NCBI GenBank assembly: GCA_019192545.1
Contig: JAHCMI010000005.1
Coordinates: 121,516 to 185,515, forward strand
Direction of reading: 5' to 3'
DNA from: Rivularia sp. MS3
Lineage (GTDB): Bacteria; Cyanobacteriota; Cyanobacteriia; Cyanobacteriales; Nostocaceae
Length of the DNA stretch: 64,000 nt
A program made the position numbers and the translations under genes. Below, in pieces: positions 50,682 to 59,281 of the stretch (its first letter is position 1; every line of letters begins with the position of its first letter). The notes beneath the pieces were generated by a model. That model was given only the letters and a program-made list of their open reading frames with translations. It was not told where the DNA came from and made no database searches.

Positions 50682-52076
50682 TTATCTAAAGCTCTTTTCT
50701 AATCTTAATCTTGTTACCTCAGCTTCTAATTCTGCGATTCTCTTTCTAGCTTTTACTAACTCCGCGTGACATTCTTCTAATTGATTCATCTCATCAAAAG
50801 CTTGATTAAATGCTTTCCTTCTATTCTCAAAACCAAACCATTGCTGATAAACTTTAGTATGTATCTCTACTGTATGACCTAAATTATCAGCCGCAGCTTT
50901 GATCGGAATTCCTTGTAAGTGCGCTCTAATAGCGCAAGCGTGTCTCAAGTCGTATGGTGTAAATGAACATTTATATGACTTAAAGAAATCCCCTAGCTTA
51001 CTGACTTTATAATGTAAGTCAATGGCGGTTTGTTTTTCTAAAATATATTGCTGAAGTAAATTTATATTTTCTTGATTTTTTAAATCAAATAATTCTATCC
51101 ATTCAGGTACAAAAGGAAAAACTTCTCTGTATCCAGTTTTATTTGACTTATGAACTTTGAAAGTATTATGCTTATTTTCCGATGACATCAACCATTCTAA
51201 ATCGGGTTGGTTAAATATTTCTCTTGGACGTAAACCATAAACAGCTAATAATCCAATAATTTGCTTATTGCGCTGACAAACTTTTGCAGATTTGTCTCTA
51301 TTGCAAGGTTTTATATTTTCTAGATAAGAATCAATTAGATAAAAGGAATTAACGATTGTTTTATCATCTGGTATACTTCTGCTTTGAACTTGTTTTTTAA
51401 TTTTTAAGTCTGAAAAGTCATGTTTTATATCAAGTGATTTACAAATAAAATGAGCAATTATTATCGCAATACGTCTGGTGTTAAAGGTATTAGCTTGCGT
51501 GATTTTTTTGTTTAAAGATTCTATTGTTATCGCATCATCAGAGTAAAAGTATCTTTTAAATTTTCGCTGATAATCAAGAAAACTGTGTTCGCTTCTAATT
51601 GTTTTTTTGCGAGTTTGAAAATATATTTTCTCAAACTGCTCGTAAAATTCTTTAAAAGTAATGCCGTTCTTTTTTCTAGCTTGTTGTCCTAAATATTTAT
51701 CATTCCAAACAAAAGTCTTTCTGGCTATTAACTTTCCTAGCTCATAAGCTTCTTCTTCACCAGTTTTTAAGCCATCAAAGTTTGCCGGAATACCTAAAGA
51801 TATTTTGTATTGCTTTCTATTCTTACCCTGCTTATGAGAGTCTCCTGGTTTCAGCGGAAGTGTAGCTCTAAGCTGTATTCCTCCTTTGCTTGCTTCAATA
51901 GATACTTTCGTTTTACTCGATTTCAATCTCTGATTCACTTTTACTAGCTCTTGCTCGAATTTCATATCGTGATGTTCTTTAGTCGCATCTATTATCTTCT
52001 TCCTACCCCAATAACTTCCATCAGAAGTAGCAGGAACATCAAAATCATTGAAAACTTTACCCTGTATGTCTTCCAT
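50682..52076 (-). CDS. XisA/XisC-type tyrosine recombinase of the nifB-leader element
   Basis: 464 residues starting MEDIQGKVFNDFDVPATSDG, paralogous to the recombinases at 41262 and 43525: LRATLPLKPGD, ISLGIPANFDGL, GLRPREI, YDLRHACAIR, LGHTVEIHTKVYQQWFG and a C-terminal coiled coil. The middle third (about 150-265) is again the variable part. It is transcribed toward nifB but about 1 kb from it. Predicted to excise the 2.26-kb element and rejoin the nifB leader. No defect is visible. Confidence 0.9.
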   Translation of the reverse strand: MEDIQGKVFNDFDVPATSDGSYWGRKKIIDATKEHHDMKFEQELVKVNQRLKSSKTKVSIEASKGGIQLRATLPLKPGDSHKQGKNRKQYKISLGIPANFDGLKTGEEEAYELGKLIARKTFVWNDKYLGQQARKKNGITFKEFYEQFEKIYFQTRKKTIRSEHSFLDYQRKFKRYFYSDDAITIESLNKKITQANTFNTRRIAIIIAHFICKSLDIKHDFSDLKIKKQVQSRSIPDDKTIVNSFYLIDSYLENIKPCNRDKSAKVCQRNKQIIGLLAVYGLRPREIFNQPDLEWLMSSENKHNTFKVHKSNKTGYREVFPFVPEWIELFDLKNQENINLLQQYILEKQTAIDLHYKVSKLGDFFKSYKCSFTPYDLRHACAIRAHLQGIPIKAAADNLGHTVEIHTKVYQQWFGFENRRKAFNQAFDEMNQLEECHAELVKARKRIAELEAEVTRLRLEKSFR

Positions 52077-52197
52077 TAGTTGACTAAATGTTGACTAATT
52101 TTTATATTGTTTAGCGCGAACATTTCGCTTAACTTAAGTGTTCGTATTAAACAGTTTACGACACTTTAATGGCTTTACTACAGGCAGTAATATCTCA

Positions 52198-52896
52198 TCC
52201 CTCCACTCACCAACCGTGTCGAAGGTTTGTTTGACTCGTTTGGTGTTTGGCGATGTTTAAGTTATATCAGGCGCTTTTTCCGAAGCTTTCAAACTTCGTG
52301 AGCTAAGATTTATTAAGTTTATTAATTTTGCACTCAAATCCTGAAAGCTTTACGATGAGGGAGTTATGAAGTTTTTAAATTTTTTTTCCGGGTAGGGGTA
52401 CTAGTATTGTTGCACTGGGGGGCGGGTATTAATGTAACGAGGTACTTGAATTACTGCACTCGCCTTAAAGCTATGTATGGAAGTAGTTTCAGCTATTTTC
52501 GGCATCTGCGACTTCACCCGTTTTACTGTACTCGAAACCTTTTTAATCTCTTCTTGAAACGCTTCTATATATAAAGGGCTTGAGAGTCAAAATTCCACAA
52601 ACACGACAAAACTCAATTCTGTAACTAAGATATCACTTTTTTTTGAACAGAAAACGCAAATAACATTTTCTTAACTTTTACTTCACAAAAATATTTAAAT
52701 CGTCTGAAACGCGGATGATATAACAGCTATAAGCAAATTATCCTTTTGATGTTAATGAAAATTATTTGCTATAAGCTCGTACATTTTCTATATTGCCATA
52801 TTCAGCCTGCGATCGCAATCACCGCTTGGGATAAAAAAACGTCAAACAATGTCAAACTAAATTTAAGAAAATACAACTCGGGGTGGAAGAAGAATT
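52198..52896 (-). promoter_or_regulatory. Probable nif (nifB) promoter region beyond the element
   Basis: About 700 gene-free bp between the recombinase element and the divergent oxidoreductase. It contains GC-rich blocks unusual for the window (52388-52435) and the CTAGTACC motif. After excision it would join 252 bp of leader in front of nifB. No tRNA or small gene was seen. Confidence 0.5.
52390..52408 (-). promoter_or_regulatory. CTAGTACC motif upstream of nifB
   Basis: On the minus strand AATACTAGTACCCCTACCC, sharing AATACTAGTACC-(T/C)-(A/C)-T-ACC with two sites upstream of nifP and in the same orientation relative to the gene. It would be about 440 bp before the nifB start after element excision. 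Proposed activator site, possibly for the nif activator CnfR. Confidence 0.5.
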
Positions 52897-53844
52897 ATGA
52901 AAGCAGTTGTCATCCACGAATATGGGAGTGCTGATGTTTTGCGATACGAAGAAGCAGAAGCACCAACAATAAAACCGGACGAATTATTAGTCAAAGTTCG
53001 CGCTGCGGGGGTTAATCCAATTGATTGGAAGATTCGTAAAGGAATGTTAAAAGTCATCAGTGGAAACAAGTTTCCAATGATTTTAGGATTTGATTTAGCT
53101 GGAGAAGTTTTAGAAATTGGTTCCCAGGTGTCCAACTTCCAAATAGGCGATGAGATCTATGGTTCTCTTCCTTTGCCTGGGGGTGCTTATGCTCAATTAG
53201 CCGCAGTACCGCAAAAAGTCGCGGCGGTGAAGCCAAAGAGTATCAGCTTTAAAGAAGCAGCAGCTTTACCTGTCGCAGCACTCACCGCTTTACAATCGCT
53301 GCGAGACAAAGCCAATATTAAGCCATTACAAACCGTACTTATTAATGGAGCTTCTGGTGGAGTAGGTATTTTTGCAGTTCAAATTGCTAAAGCTCTAGGG
53401 GCAGAAGTAACGGGAGTTTGCAGTGGTAAAAACTTCGATTTTGTTAAGTCTTTGGGGGCAGATTCTCTTGTAGACTATACCCAGCAAGACTTTACCCAAA
53501 TAAGCGTACAGTACGATATTGTTTTTGATGCAGTTGGTAAGCAGACTTTTGATAACTGTAAAAAAGTTCTGAAATCAAACGGAGTTTACGTTACAACTCT
53601 GCCGAATCTACAAAATATTGTGTCTATTGGATTAACAAGTTTGTTTGGCAGCAAAAAAGCCAAATTTATTCTTGCTCAACCCAACACCGCTGACTTGCTT
53701 TATCTCAATGAGTTAATTGAGGCGGGTAAAATGCGAGTGGTTATTGACTGCACATATACTTTGCAAGAATTAGCAGCCGCTCATATATATAGTGAAAGCG
53801 AAAGAGCGAAAGGCAAGATTGCGATAAATGGAATGGGGGAGTAG
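52897..53844 (+). CDS. NADP-dependent medium-chain oxidoreductase (zinc-free, quinone-oxidoreductase-like)
   Basis: 315 residues: N-terminal GroES-like domain (KAVVIHEYGSADVLRYEEAE, VRAAGVNPIDWKIRKG) and a Rossmann domain with NGASGGVGIFAVQIAKALGA. The catalytic zinc ligands of alcohol dehydrogenases are absent, placing it with NADPH:quinone/enone reductases. A ribosome site GGAAGAAGA precedes the ATG. It is divergent from the nif genes and probably unrelated to nitrogen fixation. Substrate unknown. Confidence 0.88.
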   Translation: MKAVVIHEYGSADVLRYEEAEAPTIKPDELLVKVRAAGVNPIDWKIRKGMLKVISGNKFPMILGFDLAGEVLEIGSQVSNFQIGDEIYGSLPLPGGAYAQLAAVPQKVAAVKPKSISFKEAAALPVAALTALQSLRDKANIKPLQTVLINGASGGVGIFAVQIAKALGAEVTGVCSGKNFDFVKSLGADSLVDYTQQDFTQISVQYDIVFDAVGKQTFDNCKKVLKSNGVYVTTLPNLQNIVSIGLTSLFGSKKAKFILAQPNTADLLYLNELIEAGKMRVVIDCTYTLQELAAAHIYSESERAKGKIAINGMGE

Positions 53845-54512
53845 TAGTCTGTCCCATTAAAATTAACGGGTGAGGCAGGCAGGGGGAGCAGGGGAAGCAG
53901 GGGAAGAGGGGGGAGAGGGGGTAAAAAAAATTATTTTTTATTCAACCACATTAATTTTGTGGGGTTCTAAGTTGAACAGTGACTCGCCTTCGGATGTCAA
54001 ATATTTGGTGCTAAAGCACAACTACGAACAAAGAATTAACCCCTCTCCCCTCTTTCCTCATAACTTTTGTTAGAAACAAACAAAATATAAAAAAAATCTA
54101 AATTAGTGGTTTGCTCTTATATTCTTCGCAATACAATAATCAGTAACTGCATATACAAAAACGCATTTTATTAGCTTGATAATTGATATTTTTGAGTACA
54201 TTTTATTCTTTACTTTTTATTTAAATATTTGCAACTAAAAGCGCTTCAAATTATTGCTGCGTCAAGATATCGCTGTGAGTACAAAATTCACAAACCATTA
54301 CTCGAAAAATGCTAGTACCTATTACCCATAAATACTAGTACCTATACCTCTTAATAAATATTGAAGTCTTTCAATAATAAGGGTTATAAGCTAGTGAGTA
54401 CAAATTTAATAAAAATCAATAAATTTAATCGACGCAGCCAAGATTAATGTTGATAACGTTATCTGATATAAGCAGAAAATAGCACATCGCTTAAATAATT
54501 TAGACATTACCG
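53845..54512. promoter_or_regulatory. nifP upstream region with G-rich tract and twin motif
   Basis: 668 bp. A purine tract of AGGGG-type units (53871-53921) is partly complementary to CCCCTCTCCCCTCTTT at about 54041-54056, so a long-range stem is possible. The twin CTAGTACC motif lies at 54312-54350. No gene is convincing; the 67-codon frame over the G-tract is low-complexity. Confidence 0.5.
54312..54350 (+). promoter_or_regulatory. Twin CTAGTACCTAT-ACC motif upstream of nifP
   Basis: CTAGTACCTATTACCC (54312-54327) and CTAGTACCTATACCTC (54335-54350) start 23 bp apart, about two helical turns, and end about 160 bp before the nifP ATG. The same motif occurs upstream of nifB. Both nifB and nifP are known CnfR-activated genes in cyanobacteria, so an activator site is a reasonable inference. 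Confidence 0.55.
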
Positions 54513-55289
54513 ATGCCAAAATCGGATGAACATATCAGTAATCAATTCGCGAAAAATGCAGATGGTGCAAACACCTCTGTAAACGAAAATCAATCTGAAG
54601 CAAATTTTATCGCGCTTCTACAACATGATTTTCGGATTATTTTCGAGCGCGATCCAGCAGCACGTAATTGGTTAGAAGTTTTATTTTGCTACCCTGGATT
54701 TCACGCTTTATGTTTGCATCGTCTAGCCCATTGGTTATATCGTCGCAAAATTAGTTTGATTCCTCGGTTGATTTCCCATCTCGCAAGATTCCTTAGCGGA
54801 ATAGAAATTCACCCTGCCGCACAAATTGGCAAAGGTGTATTTATAGATCATGGAATGGGAGTTGTAATCGGTGAAACCGCTATTGTCGGAGACTATACAT
54901 TGATTTATCAAGGTGTAACTCTCGGCGGTACTGGTAAAGAATCTGGGAAACGTCATCCCACCATTGGTAAAAACGCTGTAATCGGTGCTGGTGCTTCCGT
55001 TTTGGGTAATATCCAAATAGGCGATCGCGTTCGAGTGGGAGCGGGTTCGGTTGTATTGCGAGATGTTCCTAGCTTTTGCACGGTTGTAGGAATACCCGCA
55101 CGTCCAGTTTCTCGCAAGCAAGACACAACTGCTTCACCTTTAGAGCATGGAAAACTTCCAGATTTGGAGGCTACCGTAATTTGCTCGTTGTTGCAACGGG
55201 TAGAACAACTAGAAAGACAGTTGCTTTGTTTAAACCAAAATTCAAATATTGATGCACCTAAGAAAGAATTAGTAACCAAGGAGCGTTAA
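54513..55289 (+). CDS. nifP: NifP, serine O-acetyltransferase of the nif cluster
   Basis: 258 residues, CysE family: N-terminal helical part ([37 protein letters not shown]) and a left-handed beta-helix with hexapeptide repeats ([60 protein letters not shown]). It makes O-acetylserine for cysteine, supplying sulfur to NifS. Synteny with nifV-nifZ-nifT marks it as the nif-specific copy. The N-terminus has an unusual polar extension of about 30 residues. Confidence 0.92.
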   Translation: MPKSDEHISNQFAKNADGANTSVNENQSEANFIALLQHDFRIIFERDPAARNWLEVLFCYPGFHALCLHRLAHWLYRRKISLIPRLISHLARFLSGIEIHPAAQIGKGVFIDHGMGVVIGETAIVGDYTLIYQGVTLGGTGKESGKRHPTIGKNAVIGAGASVLGNIQIGDRVRVGAGSVVLRDVPSFCTVVGIPARPVSRKQDTTASPLEHGKLPDLEATVICSLLQRVEQLERQLLCLNQNSNIDAPKKELVTKER

Positions 55290-55290
55290 T

Positions 55291-55533
55291 ATGTTACCGC
55301 TTGATGGTTCTAATGTCCTGCATCAAATAGTGCAAATTCCCTATCACCAACGTTGGCAAATTTACCATCGCCTGCAAGAGTTAAATATTGCCTGTTTTTG
55401 CAGGTCAGATGGTTCATTACAAGTACAAATAAATAACCCAATGGCGGCAATTTTGATTTATTCTACCGTCATTCAATTTACAGCATCGCGTCAGTCATTA
55501 ATCAATTGGCTGGAAAGATGTTGGCTGTTTTAA
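55291..55533 (+). CDS. Small conserved hypothetical protein between nifP and nifV
   Basis: 80 residues, starting one base after the nifP stop codon (MLPLDGSNVLHQIVQIPYHQ), with WQIYHRLQELNIACFCRSDG and a hydrophobic C-terminal half. It is almost certainly cotranslated with nifP. Its family was not recognised. The composition is protein-like and the frame is fully open. Confidence 0.65.
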   Translation: MLPLDGSNVLHQIVQIPYHQRWQIYHRLQELNIACFCRSDGSLQVQINNPMAAILIYSTVIQFTASRQSLINWLERCWLF

Positions 55534-55709
55534 TTACTTTTTACCTACCAAGTTTATACTGTGTCAGAAAATGTAAACAATCCAGGAAAGACTAAATTTA
55601 GCTATGAAGGTTCCCTGAGATATAAAAGGTAGGTAACAAGGTTTCCATTTACGATGAAAATAGTCAGTTAAACTAAGCCGTGAATATATTAAATATAGAG
55701 GTTGGTTCT

Positions 55710-55910
55710 ATGATGCTAACACCTCACAGCGATACAAAATTTATTAACTTCTTGAAAAAGGAGCTTTTACTTACTAGTTGTGATATTGCTGTGGCAGTGC
55801 GAAAAAGCAGGTTAGATAAAGGACCCCTACCAATGCTGCTTTGGCAGTATGGTTTAGTTGATATAGAGCAGCTAGAAAAAATTTTTGATTGGTTAGAATC
55901 TCAAAATTAA
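55710..55910 (+). CDS. DUF2949 family protein
   Basis: 66 residues from ATG 55710, preceded by AGAGG; a GTG at 55680 would add ten residues. The core KFINFLKKELLL and GPLPMLLWQYGLVDIEQLEK with IFDWLESQN is characteristic of DUF2949, a small cyanobacterial helical protein of unknown function. It lies between nifP and nifV on the same strand. Confidence 0.8.
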   Translation: MMLTPHSDTKFINFLKKELLLTSCDIAVAVRKSRLDKGPLPMLLWQYGLVDIEQLEKIFDWLESQN

Positions 55911-56611
55911 CATATTTTTCTACATGTTTTTGACAATATTTAATAGTGTATTTACCTTTTAGCAGCAACAACTAAAAAAGAATTTATATTTTTACTGATA
56001 TTCTGAGGTCATAAAAAAATCTTTTTTAGATAAAAGTTACATATAGCGCTACACGAAGGTTAAAGGTCAAATAACCATAGGTTTCAGTCTTTATTAATGT
56101 CCTAACCGGCATTATGTAGTGCTATAAATCTGCAATTTAATTCAAAAATATAAGTATTTTGATGAGTTAACCAATCCTAGGCTGTAATTATCGTTATTTC
56201 CTATACCCAGAACCGAATAGTTACCAGCTAACAGTTACCAATTACCTAATATCATGCTTACTACCTTAATTTCCGGAATTAGTCTATTAATTTTTACCAC
56301 ATTGGCTACAAATTACTGTAGCTGTATTTTACTTGAAGAAATCCCAGATTTGACCGGTGAAGAAAATTATTAGTTTATACCAAAATCTGGTTCTTTCTCA
56401 TACAGAAAGACTGATTTTATTGAGTAAGAATAATCAAGGATGAATGTGGAATTATATAAATTATGATAATTAAATTCATGGTTTCTCATAATTCATAATT
56501 TATCAAAATGATTCGTTCCTTACCAGTTCTGTTTACTAATATTCACCTAATTGTTAAAACCACAATCACGAGCGGGGAGTTAAAACAAACCGATAGAGGT
56601 ATTTTTCACAG
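55911..56611. other. Intergenic region upstream of nifV with one candidate small gene
   Basis: 701 bp. An inverted repeat TATAGCGCTACA / TGTAGTGCTATA spans about 56042-56127. A 39-codon frame at 56254 is listed separately. The rest is AT-rich with no recognised sites; the nifV promoter is presumably here. Confidence 0.4.
56254..56373 (+). CDS. Candidate 39-residue membrane peptide
   Basis: ATG 56254 opens 39 codons: a hydrophobic stretch (LTTLISGISLLIFTTLATNY) followed by CSC and an acidic end (EEIPDLTGEENY). One membrane helix is likely. No family is recognised and there is no strong ribosome site, so it may not be real. Confidence 0.35.
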   Translation: MLTTLISGISLLIFTTLATNYCSCILLEEIPDLTGEENY

Positions 56612-57751
56612 ATGAATCAACCACCTGTCTTAATTAATGACACAACATTACGCGATGGCGAGCAAGCTGCCGGTGTTGCTTTCAATTTAGAAGAAAAAGT
56701 TGCGATCGCGAAGTTTCTTGATGCAGTTGGAGTACATGAAATAGAAGTCGGTATTCCAGCAATGGGTGAAGAAGAAACCCGAGCAATCCAAGCAATTGCG
56801 AGCTTAGATTTGCAAGCCAAGCTTTTGGCTTGGAATCGCGCTGTAATCTCAGACATAAAAGCTTCAATAGCTTGTGGATTGAAGCGCGTACATATTTGCA
56901 TTCCGGTTTCAGGAGTTCAAATAAGTACTAAGTTTCAAGGGCAATGGCGCATTACGTTACAACAGCTTAGAGACAGCGTCAACTTTGCTTTAGATAATGG
57001 ACTTTGGGTTTCGGTAGGTGGAGAAGACGCTTCGAGAGCCGATAAGAATTTCCTATTGGATGTAGCCTTATTTGCTCAGGAGTTAGGTGCTTCAAGATTC
57101 CGCTTCTGCGATACGGTAGGAATTCTCGATCCTTTCGCAACCTATCATCGAGTTAAAAAACTGGTAGAATCGCTTTCGATTCCGGTGGAAATCCATACTC
57201 ACAATGATTTTGGTTTAGCGACAGCTAATGCTCTTGCAGGAATAGAAGCAGGGTGTTTAACAGCGAATACAACGGTAAATGGCTTAGGTGAAAGGGCAGG
57301 AAATGCAGCTTTAGAAGAAGTTGTTATGGCTTTGAAGCGGATTTACGGTTTGGATGTAGGTGTTGATACTACGAAATTGCTTGATTTATCTAGATTGGTA
57401 GCAGATGCATCTCGCTGTAGCGTACCGCCTTGGAAAGCAATTGTTGGTGAAAATACTTTTGCACACGAATCTGGTATCCACGCTCATAGCGTATTAAAAA
57501 ACCCAATGACTTACGAGCCATTCAGCCCAGAAGAAGTTGGTTGGGAAAGACGTGTAGTAGTAGGTAAGCATTCTGGCAGACATGCGGTAACTCAAGTTTT
57601 GCAAGAAAACGGAATCAAGCTTAACTCAGAGGAAACCAAAGCTGTTTTAGAAGCAGTACGTCAAGAGTCGGTACAGAAAAAACGCAGCCTTACTACTCAG
57701 GAAGTATTAGATTTAGTACAACAGGGTAGATATTCCCATGCCATCAGATGA
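56612..57751 (+). CDS. nifV: NifV homocitrate synthase
   Basis: 379 residues. DRE-TIM metallolyase signatures: NDTTLRDGEQAAGVAF, then EIHTHNDFGLATANALAGIE with metal-binding HxH, and GLGERAGNAALEEV. It condenses 2-oxoglutarate and acetyl-CoA to homocitrate, the organic ligand of FeMo-cofactor. The nifZ start overlaps its end by 14 bp. Full length, normal. Confidence 0.96.
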   Translation: MNQPPVLINDTTLRDGEQAAGVAFNLEEKVAIAKFLDAVGVHEIEVGIPAMGEEETRAIQAIASLDLQAKLLAWNRAVISDIKASIACGLKRVHICIPVSGVQISTKFQGQWRITLQQLRDSVNFALDNGLWVSVGGEDASRADKNFLLDVALFAQELGASRFRFCDTVGILDPFATYHRVKKLVESLSIPVEIHTHNDFGLATANALAGIEAGCLTANTTVNGLGERAGNAALEEVVMALKRIYGLDVGVDTTKLLDLSRLVADASRCSVPPWKAIVGENTFAHESGIHAHSVLKNPMTYEPFSPEEVGWERRVVVGKHSGRHAVTQVLQENGIKLNSEETKAVLEAVRQESVQKKRSLTTQEVLDLVQQGRYSHAIR

Positions 57752-58025
57752 ATTAGAACTTGATTTACCGCCAGTTTTCGAGCTTGGGGATAAAGTCAAA
57801 ATTATCAGTCTAATAAAAAACGACGGTACTTATCCGGGGAAAAAACTAGGAGAAGTTTTAATCGATGTTGGAGAAGTCGGTTATGTCATAAGTATAGGCA
57901 CATATTTACAAAGAGCTTATATTTATGCAATCCGCTTCATGGATAAGGATATTGTTATAGGTTGTCGTAAAGAAGAATTAGAACTTATAGAAAGAGGGGA
58001 TCAATATGAAAGTAATGCTACGTAA
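57738..58025 (+). CDS. nifZ: NifZ
   Basis: 95 residues with the NifZ fold: PPVFELGDKVKIISLIKNDG, TYPGKKLGEVLIDVGEVGYV, IYAIRFMDKDIVIGCRKEEL. It is a chaperone-like factor for P-cluster maturation in the MoFe protein. It overlaps nifV by 14 bp and nifT by 20 bp, so the three are translationally coupled. Confidence 0.94.
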   Translation: MPSDELELDLPPVFELGDKVKIISLIKNDGTYPGKKLGEVLIDVGEVGYVISIGTYLQRAYIYAIRFMDKDIVIGCRKEELELIERGDQYESNAT

Positions 58026-58209
58026 AAACGGTGCTGGTACTTTAGTCGTATATGTTCCGAAAAAAGATTTAGAAGAAGAAGTTGTTAAGCAAGCAGATGG
58101 GGAAGATGGAAAAGTTTTGACTTTGGCAAATGGTTGGGAATTAGAATTTTCTGATATGCCAGATATGCAAGATTTACCCAAAACTGTTGAAGCTAAAAGA
58201 CTTTCATAA
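58006..58209 (+). CDS. nifT: NifT/FixU small nif protein
   Basis: 67 residues: MKVMLRKNGAGTLVVYVPKK, then LANGWELEFSDMPDM, matching the NifT family, whose exact role is unknown. It overlaps nifZ by 20 bp. A weak hairpin with a T run (AATCTTT ... AAAGATT, about 58215-58236) follows the stop and could end the nifV-nifZ-nifT transcript. Confidence 0.93.
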   Translation: MKVMLRKNGAGTLVVYVPKKDLEEEVVKQADGEDGKVLTLANGWELEFSDMPDMQDLPKTVEAKRLS

Positions 58210-58214
58210 TTCAC

Positions 58215-58236
58215 AATCTTTTTTTTTTGAAAGATT
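58215..58236 (+). terminator. Weak hairpin with T-rich loop after nifT
   Basis: AATCTTT and AAAGATT pair across a T-rich loop just after the nifT stop codon. The stem is AT-only, so termination would be weak. Confidence 0.35.
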
Positions 58237-58424
58237 AAAAGATAAGGAGATTAGGGAATCTGAGTTTTTAACTTTGACTTCTAATTCCCATACTCCTAAT
58301 TTTTTTGTGGGTTCAAAAATATGTTTACAGAGGAATGATGACGATTGAGGGAATTTTTAAATCATAGACTGTAATGCTGTAAATCCTGAATAGTTAAAAT
58401 CTACAACTAAAATAAAAAACTGAA

Positions 58425-58961
58425 ATGGTTGATAGCTACAGGACTTTATCCGAATTTAATTTGAAAGGTGAATTTATTGGTTTTGAAGGTGACAATCTTA
58501 AAAAGCCTAAATTTTTAAAATTGATAACTTATAATGGAGAAATTAAGCTTAAACTACCGAAAATTTTAAGAAAATCTGCGGCTTCGTTTTTACAAACCGG
58601 ACAACAGATTAATGTTTTTGGAGTTAACAAATTAAATTTACGCACGGGAAAAACTAAATTAAAAGTTTATGGGATAAAACCAATAGAAACTTGTCCCAAG
58701 CAAACTAATTTACCTAAAAGTAAACCTAAAATCCTGGTATGTCAAAAGCCAGGTTGCAAGAAAAGAGGTAGTTTAAATGTATTGCCCGAATTAGAGAAAA
58801 TTCTGCGGGAAAGAGGGCTTTACGATAAAGTTGCTATCGAACGCACTGGCTGTTTAAAATGTTGCAGTTCGCCCAATTGTATATTGAAATTAGGTAAAAA
58901 AGAATATCGTAAAATTCAGCCAGAGGTGATTGCTCAGATGCTAGAAAATCATTTAGGCTAA
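58425..58961 (+). CDS. [2Fe-2S] thioredoxin-like ferredoxin protein
   Basis: 178 residues. N-terminal region (about 1-95) is a small basic beta-rich domain (GEFIGFEGDNLKKPKFLKLI). The C-terminal region (about 105-178) is a thioredoxin-like ferredoxin with Cys in LVCQKPGCKKRGS and RTGCLKCCSSPNC. Such proteins bind a [2Fe-2S] cluster. It lies 215 bp after nifT on the same strand and may serve electron transfer in the nif context, though the link is by position only. Confidence 0.82.
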   Translation: MVDSYRTLSEFNLKGEFIGFEGDNLKKPKFLKLITYNGEIKLKLPKILRKSAASFLQTGQQINVFGVNKLNLRTGKTKLKVYGIKPIETCPKQTNLPKSKPKILVCQKPGCKKRGSLNVLPELEKILRERGLYDKVAIERTGCLKCCSSPNCILKLGKKEYRKIQPEVIAQMLENHLG

Positions 58962-59281
58962 ATTTAATCTAGAATTTTATTTAAAAATTAATAACAAATA
59001 AATAGGAAATGTAGAGACGCTGCGCTGCAACGTCTCTATAACTATTTTAGCCTCATATTATTTCCGAATAATTATTTACTATATAACCCGATTTTAAAGG
59101 TGTTGAGTTATTACCTACTACTACTTTTAATCATTACTTAGCCCTGATAGATATGATAACTATTTAACCGGACATGATATCACGCACTAATAAACAATCA
59201 TAACAATATCGTAAGTCTGATGAATATTATTAGCTACTAAAAAATGTACAACATACGACTATAGTCTTTTTAGTCATAAAC
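58962..59281. other. Intergenic region upstream of the third TonB receptor
   Basis: 320 bp, AT-rich. It includes a short inverted pair (GTAGAGACGCTGCG ... CGTCTCTA, about 59010-59040) and no gene. No clear Fur box is visible. Confidence 0.4.

Larger units (their letters stand above)
49935..52197. mobile_element. Candidate excision element in the nifB leader (about 2256 bp, core TATCTCA)
   Basis: A third XisA/XisC-type recombinase lies upstream of nifB. The direct repeat TATCTCA at 49935-49941 and 52191-52197 is extended by imperfect flanks (TACAGGGCATGGTGC versus TACAGGCAGTAA). The right copy is 114 bp from the recombinase start codon, as in the two nifH elements (113 and 112 bp). No gene is rejoined by excision; the element divides the noncoding leader between the promoter region near 52.4 kb and nifB. 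The element itself is well supported, the exact core less so. Confidence 0.65.

Noticed and set aside
49785..52170. ATTAAAG repeat (49785-49791 and 52164-52170) as the core of the nifB-leader element
   Set aside because: It is also 7 bp, but would lie 87 bp from the recombinase start against 112-114 bp in the sister elements; TATCTCA fits the spacing and has longer imperfect flanking similarity.
53870..54073. 67-codon ORF over the G-rich tract
   Set aside because: Low-complexity product of a purine repeat with no protein features.
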